Of a stretch of DNA of 64,000 nucleotides, positions 58,676 through 64,000 are shown piece after piece (the first letter of the stretch is position 1; the number at the start of each line of letters is the position of its first letter). A program made the position numbers and the translations under genes. The stretch lies in contig JAJEKV010000027.1 of the NCBI GenBank assembly GCA_021234155.1, positions 16,090,891-16,154,890 of the forward strand. The letters are read 5' to 3'. The notes under the pieces were generated by a model that was not told the DNA's origin, did no database searches, and worked only from the letters and a program-made list of their open reading frames with translations. The DNA comes from Isoetes taiwanensis. Taxonomy: Eukaryota; Streptophyta; Lycopodiopsida; Isoetales; Isoetaceae.

Positions 58676-60475
58676 TGCCAAAAATGGTTTTGTAGTTGGT
58701 CCCCAAAGTAAATTTGATGTTTTGGATTCATGCATGAAGTCAAAATTGCATTCCGAACTTGCAGAGTAGGTGAACTGAGGAAAGCGCCATTTCTCCCGCA
58801 TTACCCTACGCCAAAAAGGGGGAAATTTGGAGATTGGCACATCCATGAGTGGCTGTCCATTTTTTCTTTTTGAAAATGAGCTACCATTTGAATGATGGGA
58901 TTATTAGATGGAGCGTTTTTGTGCTCTGATACTTAAACCTTACTAAGTCTATAGGGTTTAAGTTTTGGCAGCCTTTCCTGCCTCTGAAGTGGTCGAGAGC
59001 TTACATGCAAAGTTTTCTTGAAGATGTAAAGGGATAACCCACAAGCTGGGACATCACGCGACTAGGTATGTTAGAAAGGCACAAATCATAGTTTGACTTT
59101 GCAGTTACATCCAGAAGGCTAGAATCAGCCTAGGACACATGTTTGAGGAGTAGATGATCGATCAGATGTTTGGATTGCGGAGTATATGCTATGTTTAGAC
59201 TAGCACACTAGGCAAGGAATGCATTGAGTGGAAGGTCAATTAGTTGCCCGTATGAGTCGCGTTTGGCTCTGTTTGTCGTAGTACTTGGTCCCCAGCATAA
59301 ATCTGATGCTTTGGACTCATACACGAAGTCAAAACTGGATTATGAACTCGCTAGAGTGGTCGAATTGGAGGAACTTGCCATTTCCTCCACGTCCCCCTAC
59401 GTCAAAAAGGGGAAATTTGGGGATTCAGGGGATGTCCATTTTTTCTTGAGATGTTTCTTGGGACATGAGCTATTGTATGGTGGAATTAATAGATGGAGCG
59501 ATTTTGGTGCCCTGATACTTAAACCCTACTAAATTTGTAGAGTTTTAGGTTTTGGTTGCCTTCCCTACCTCTGAGGTGGTCGAGAGATTACATGCAGGTT
59601 TTTCTCGAGGGTTCAAAAGAATAGGAATAAGAATAAGAATGATTTTTATCGTCCACTGAGGACAATCGGCCTATGGGACCCGGGGAAGGAGCTTGAACAA
59701 ACTTATTCTTGTCGGGTTAAACCCCCGGGGTTTTCGAGGGAAAAACCGTGGCAGTAATAATAATGCTGTCAAACTGTACAAGTATACATCATCATGAAAT
59801 AACTGTATATATACATGTCAAGTGTGTGCCCGAGGACATAGCTGATCTCGCACGTCCAAAACCTTCTGAAGGTATGATCCCAGTACCCATACGGAAGTCG
59901 AGCTCAATGTCACATGTAGCGGCTGGCCAGGTCTGACCAACTCCTCGGGCACCAATTCCAAAGTTGCTCCATCATGACGGCTCATAACAAACTGGCATCG
60001 CGTGACCAGGCATGTCAGAAAGGCATGGAACCATAGTATGTTTAGACTAGCACATTTGGCAAGGAGCGCATTGAGCGAAAGGTCAACTAGTTGCTTGCAG
60101 TGAGTCGAGTTTGACTCTGTTGGTAGTAGTTGGTCCCTAAAGTAAATTTGATGCTTTGAACTCATGAGCGGAGTCAAAACTGCATTCCAAACTTGCTTGA
60201 GTGGCGGAACTAGAGGAAAGTACGATCCCCCTCCTGAAAAGGGGGAAATTTGGAGGTTGGCACATCCATGCGGTGGATGTCCATTTTTTCTTTTTGGAGA
60301 CGTTTCTGGGACATGATGAATGGTGGGATTAGTAGATGGAGCAATTCTTGTGCCCTGCCACTTATATCCTACTAAATCTGTAAGTTTTAAGTTTTCGCAG
60401 CCTTCCCTGCCTTTGAAGTGGTCGAGAGCTTGCATGCAGGGTTTTTCGAGGGTCTAAAGGGAGACCCCAACTGAG
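58676..60475. repeat. Three direct copies of a ~350-400-bp unit
   Basis: Copies at about 58676-59065, 59265-59615 and 60120-60475. All contain TTGGTCCC..A..TAAAT.TGATG, AAAAGGG(G)GAAATTTGG, GATGTCCATTTTTTCTT, GATGGAGC and GTGGTCGAGAG. Copies 2 and 3 are also preceded by a shared about 95-bp lead (TTTAGACTAGCACA.T..GGCAAGGA). Non-coding and unidentified. Confidence 0.85.
59640..59960 (-). mobile_element. LINE 3' end inserted in repeat copy 2
   Basis: On the minus strand about 59960-59830 reads PEELVRPGQPLHVTLSSTSV-WVLGSYLQKV, homologous by nucleotide sequence to 51285-51400. It is followed by the same 3' UTR with GC hairpin (about 59715-59750) and a tail of AATAAG/GAATAAG simple repeats (59620-59642). 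The third copy of the surrounding repeat lacks it (about 60445-60520), giving an approximate empty site. It is 5'-truncated. Confidence 0.75.
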
Positions 60476-60557
60476 AAAACAAGAAAACCCTCCCCAGGCA
60501 ACGGTTCCAATGCCCCATTGCGATGGCTCGTAACAAGCTGGACATCGCACGTTCGTC

Positions 60558-61900
60558 AAGCTAAAAGGTTTTTGGTCATGTAGCAATGGGAGAGTTAGTT
60601 GAACAAATTTTTCCTGGTGCATTTTGTTAAGATCCTTAATTAAAACAACTCTACCCATGCCACGCTATAACTGTACAAAGACTTGCACTACAAACTACAT
60701 GGTATTGAGATGACCTTATTATACTATGCATGACTATTCAGATGGATGTGCTCAAGGTAATTAAGAATGTAAACTTTTCTAAAATTGTGGCAACCTATTT
60801 ATCTTCTAGCCCATTGGATTATATGACATGGATGTAGCAAAGTGCACTTGCAACCCTAAGAACTCTTGAAAGACTTGACACTCTTCAAAACAAGATAAAA
60901 GTGTTTTTGCATGTTTCGGTCATATAGCAATGCGGGAGTTAGTTGAACATATTTCCCCTGGTGCATCTTGTTAGTATCCGTAATTAAAACAAATCTACCC
61001 ATGGCACTGCAAAGACTTGCACTACAAACTATATGGTATTGAGATGATCTTACTATACAATGAGTTTTCAAATGGATTCGCTTAGGTTAAGAATGTGAAC
61101 TCTTCTAAAATTGCGGCAATATATTTGTTTTCTAGCCCATTGGACTATATGGCATGGATGTATTACAATGCATGGACTTAAAATGATGGTCATATTGGGG
61201 ATTGAAACTGTAGAGAACATTTTTGATGCATTTTATGTCCATGCATTTTGCTACATCCATGCCATATAAAACAATGGGCTAGAAAACAAATTGGTTGCCG
61301 CAATTTTAAAGTTCACATCAGTGCTTTTTGTGCGAGGTGACAATGGGGAGCTACGGATAGGAGTTAGACGTGCAGCATATCCATCTGAATACTCATGCAG
61401 AGTAAGGTCATCTCAATACCAGGTAGTTTGTAGTGCAAGTCCAAAATATCTGAATGCTCATGCATAGTATACTAAGATCATCTCAGTACCCATTACTACG
61501 TGATCAAAACATGCAATAACACTTTTAGCTTGTTTTGAAGAGTTTGTCAAGTTTTTCAAGAGTTCTTAGGGCTGTAAGTGCTATCAAAAGCCCCATTATA
61601 GGGATTAAAGCTAGTTCAATGCGATATGAAACGAATATGCCACCACAATTCCAGACATTGTGACGCTTCAAAGAAGTAAGATTATGGAGTCGACAAATTG
61701 TGATACAACTTTCCCGTTGCTACATGACCAAAACATGCAAAATTTTAAGAGTCTAGCAAGTCTTCCATGAATACATGGGATTGCAAATGCTAATAGAAGT
61801 CGCAAGGAGATTAAACCTAGTCTGATGTGATATGAAACAAATATGTTGCCACAATTGTAGGCAATTTGACAGTTTGAAGAAGTAAGAATAGGGAGCCAAC
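60558..61900. repeat. Direct and inverted copies of an unidentified ~270-bp unit
   Basis: 60558-60850 and 60905-61165 are direct copies (GCAATG.G(G)GAGTTAGTTG, AGACTTGCACTACAAACTA, TCTAGCCCATTGGA). 61230-61320 is an inverted copy of the same end (CCATGCCATATAAAACAATG, GGGCTAGAAAACAAA). Further partial inverted copies lie at about 61390-61560. A repeated phrase CAAAACATGCAA occurs at 61505 and 61729. No coding signal. Confidence 0.8.
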
Positions 61901-61924
61901 ATTGTGATACTTCAATTGCATGTC

Positions 61925-62215
61925 CAGCTTCATGCATTGTTAAGTACACTTCGCAAAACATGGTATGGCAACAAAATCAAGAACAACAAGTTTCAACAAA
62001 GTGATCTGGTTTTACTTTATGATTCTCGCTATAAAACGCATCTAGAAAAATTGATGTTTCGGTGGTTAGGACCTTACAAGATTGTGCAAGGGGTTCAACC
62101 AAGTATTTTTCAGATAGTAGAATTGTATTGCACTTTCTTGTCTACTTTGGTTAACGGATTCCAACTCAAGCAGTTTCATACAGATACATCACAAGATATA
62201 AAGGATGTTTAGAGA
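61925..62215 (+). mobile_element. Ty3/gypsy integrase C-terminal fragment
   Basis: Plus strand reads LRKTWYGNKIKNNKFQQSDL, then VLLYDSRYKTHLEKLMFRWL-GPYKIVQGV, and LVNGFQLKQFH before a stop. This is the SH3-like C-terminal part of gypsy integrase (typical form FxxGDLVLLYDSRF...G KL..RW.GPY.I and LVNG.RLK.YH). The catalytic core is not found upstream, so only the tail survives. Confidence 0.85.
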
Positions 62216-63095
62216 CATAATACAACATGCTATTTCATTATGTCATCATAAAGTTTACACAAAAAAGTAAAATATTTTTACAAGTGGCTAGTTCTATTCT
62301 ACTTCTGCACCGGCTACTCAGGATTCGGCGCAACACAGCCTGAAGGTAGCATATCTCTCATAAGGACTCCATTGCAGATGGAGCACCACATTCAAAAAAT
62401 TTGATTTCGGATTTGGATTTTTAGCGACTCCAATCAGCCATGCATCGAGGGGTATCTCTCGATTTTTCAGCTTCCAAATATCTATGTGATTCATTCTGCA
62501 AGCAACCCACTCTAAGCAATGAAATGGCATGGTATTATCCATATTCATGGCGCACCGCTGATGATCTTGGCTTTTTTTTGCTGCTTTCGTTTATAGCCCG
62601 ATCGCCTGCTTATTATGCTAACGTGGATTCATATCCCACGTCCAATCAAAGTCTTACCATCGGATACTTTCATAAACAATACATTCAGAAATTTCCATAC
62701 TAAGCCACATATTGTACAGTCGTTAATGCCTCCTTTCAGTCAGTACAACACTGTCAAATCATGATACTGACGTGTCCGGTATTAGACCGTTCACTCTCAG
62801 TCTGCTTTGCACACATTTACGCCAAAGATCCTTCTTGGGACTTAGAATTTATTTTGCCCTGATTACTTATACCACTCTGTCACTGATTACTCTGACACTT
62901 TCAATCAGGGATAGGTTCAATACACTGTACGTTTTATACGGAATACGTATGAATTGTATGATATGGCACATATTTGCCGTATAAAACGTATTAAATCTAC
63001 CTGTAAATTTGAAGGGGCTTTGGGCACTAACATTGGAAAGGTTTGGAACTATCAAGTAGTAGCTTCCACGATGATAGTTCACCTTTTGAGAATGC
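62216..63095. other. Unassigned
   Basis: No gene recognised. A phrase AAATCTA(C/G)(C/A)TGTAAATTTGAAGGGG recurs at 62993 and 63103, the second inside LINE sequence. Confidence 0.45.
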
Positions 63096-63520
63096 CATTA
63101 AATCTAGATGTAAATTTGAAGGGGTTTTGGGCACTAATAGTGGAAAGGATCCAGAAAAAGGTTAACCTTTGGTCCTATAAGTCTATCTATCTATCTACCA
63201 TGTAATGGAGATAGTCATAAATGCTATTCTCAATGCCACTCATATTTACTATTTTTCGACAATAATAGCCAAAAGCATATATATGATCAGATTCTAGTCA
63301 TCATGCGCAAGTTTATCTAGGGCAAAATAACAAAGGTTGCATGGTCAGAAATGTGTCGTGAGGAAGGATGGTGGATTAGGTTGTAAAGATCCATTGATTC
63401 AAGGTAGGGCTTTAGCGGCAAAATTTGTATGGAGGGCATCCCAGTCTTGGAGTTTGTGCATTATTTGCTTAAAAAGGGCATGATAATAAGTAGACCATCT
63501 AATCCTAGGGATGAGATTGC
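63096..63520 (+). mobile_element. L1-type LINE fragment
   Basis: Reads ERIQKKVNLWSYKSIYLS, then by frame changes a region corresponding to VNAILNATHIYYFSTIIA and MRKFIWGKITKVAWSEMCRE, then DPLIQGRALAAKFVWRASQS-WSLCI. This is the connection region between RT and zf-RVT in plant LINEs. Stops at GRLV-equivalent positions and several frameshifts make it dead. Confidence 0.8.
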
Positions 63521-63655
63521 ATCTTATTTCTACAAGTTTAAAATTTATTTAGGCCCGTCTCCTATAATGAGAAAGAGATCGGGAGCTATGCAGGAAGTAC
63601 ACGATCTTTTCAGTTTAACAGATGGCCCAAGGGAGGTTGGGGGACTGAGCTTATT

Positions 63656-64000
63656 CTAAAGTATACGAATACGGGATAAAGATCTGCTTCTGTTGGGTTT
63701 TGTCTCATTGTACTGATGAGTCAGTCTCCTACCAGAACTCGAGACGTTGTCTTTTTCATAGTCAATGTACTCCCATTTCACTTTCCTGTTACTGCCACTT
63801 TCTTCCATGGGACAGGTCTGAAACTTCTTGATTCCACACAGCTCACAATCTCTAAGGATGCACGCCTTCTTGTGAAACTCACTCCACAAGCTTCCTGTAC
63901 TTGCAATTTTATGCTGGTGTGCCCTGCATTGACCAAGTTCATGTGATCTACAAACATCGCAGGTGCAAGTGCAATTCTTCGGATGTTTGATTCTCATCCC
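63656..64000 (-). CDS. Cysteine-rich partial frame at the window edge, unrecognised
   Basis: Open for 113 codons on the minus strand from the edge to a stop at 63656. It has paired cysteines: CTCTCDVC near the start, ACILRDCELCGIKKFQTCP in the middle, then a charged segment VKWEYIDYEK and a basic Ser/Arg-rich tail. The CxxCG...CP spacing followed by VKW resembles zinc-ribbon-like N-termini of uncharacterised, transposase-like plant repeats I have seen described, but I cannot name a family. The frame may continue beyond 64000, and the tail after VKWEYIDYEK may be out of true frame. It could be a real exon or an element relic. Confidence 0.4.
   Translation of the reverse strand, partial: GMRIKHPKNCTCTCDVCRSHELGQCRAHQHKIASTGSLWSEFHKKACILRDCELCGIKKFQTCPMEESGSNRKVKWEYIDYEKDNVSSSGRRLTHQYNETKPNRSRSLSRIRIL

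Overview
This is nuclear DNA from a land plant, in a transposon-rich region. The evidence is spliced GT-AG genes of plant-specific families: an APRR2-type pseudo-response regulator with a GARP domain, a DUF2921 membrane protein, PPR repeats, and pieces of a thylakoid STN-like kinase and a RabC GTPase. Ty3/gypsy, Ty1/copia, LINE and TRIM-like elements fill most of the rest. I cannot name the species. The one intact multi-exon gene has short introns (about 64-242 bp).

Only two genes look potentially functional. The first is an 11-exon APRR2-like gene (53801-56794, + strand, 587 codons, every splice junction keeps frame). The second is an uninterrupted 471-codon frame for the C-terminal half of a DUF2921 protein (3779-5194), which has no visible 5' half. 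Everything else that is gene-like is a fragment: kinase (2240-2473), P-type PPR (6107-7380), Rab (about 9085-9215), PLS-type PPR (about 18498-19030), and captured WD40 and MnmG exons (46229-47952).

Layout. 0-9 kb: gene fragments and DUF2921. 9-15 kb: LINE and chromovirus remnants. 15-22 kb: mostly unassigned, with a PPR relic, a perfect 131-bp inverted repeat (19689-20166) and a copia fragment. 22.5-26.1 kb: a 3.5-kb unit bounded by 26-bp perfect terminal inverted repeats, holding a cluster of about 30-bp palindromes, a tandem array and a pyrimidine-rich minisatellite. 26.5-33.2 kb: one old LINE split by a solo LTR and by a complete gag-only LTR element (29808-32940) with 693-bp LTRs that look identical and a perfect 5-bp target duplication. 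34.6-48.6 kb: a minus-strand LTR retrotransposon whose 5' LTR is itself split by a 1.36-kb TRIM-like element and a 3.2-kb element carrying exons of at least two host genes. 48.7-53.3 kb: LINE pieces and a segmental duplicate of the 29.6-34.4 kb region that preserves the empty site of the gag-only element. 53.8-56.8 kb: APRR2. 57-64 kb: direct and inverted repeats, LINE and gypsy scraps, and a partial unassigned cysteine-rich frame at the right edge.

The genes do not form an operon or pathway. The story is nested transposition and exon capture around one intact chloroplast-development regulator.
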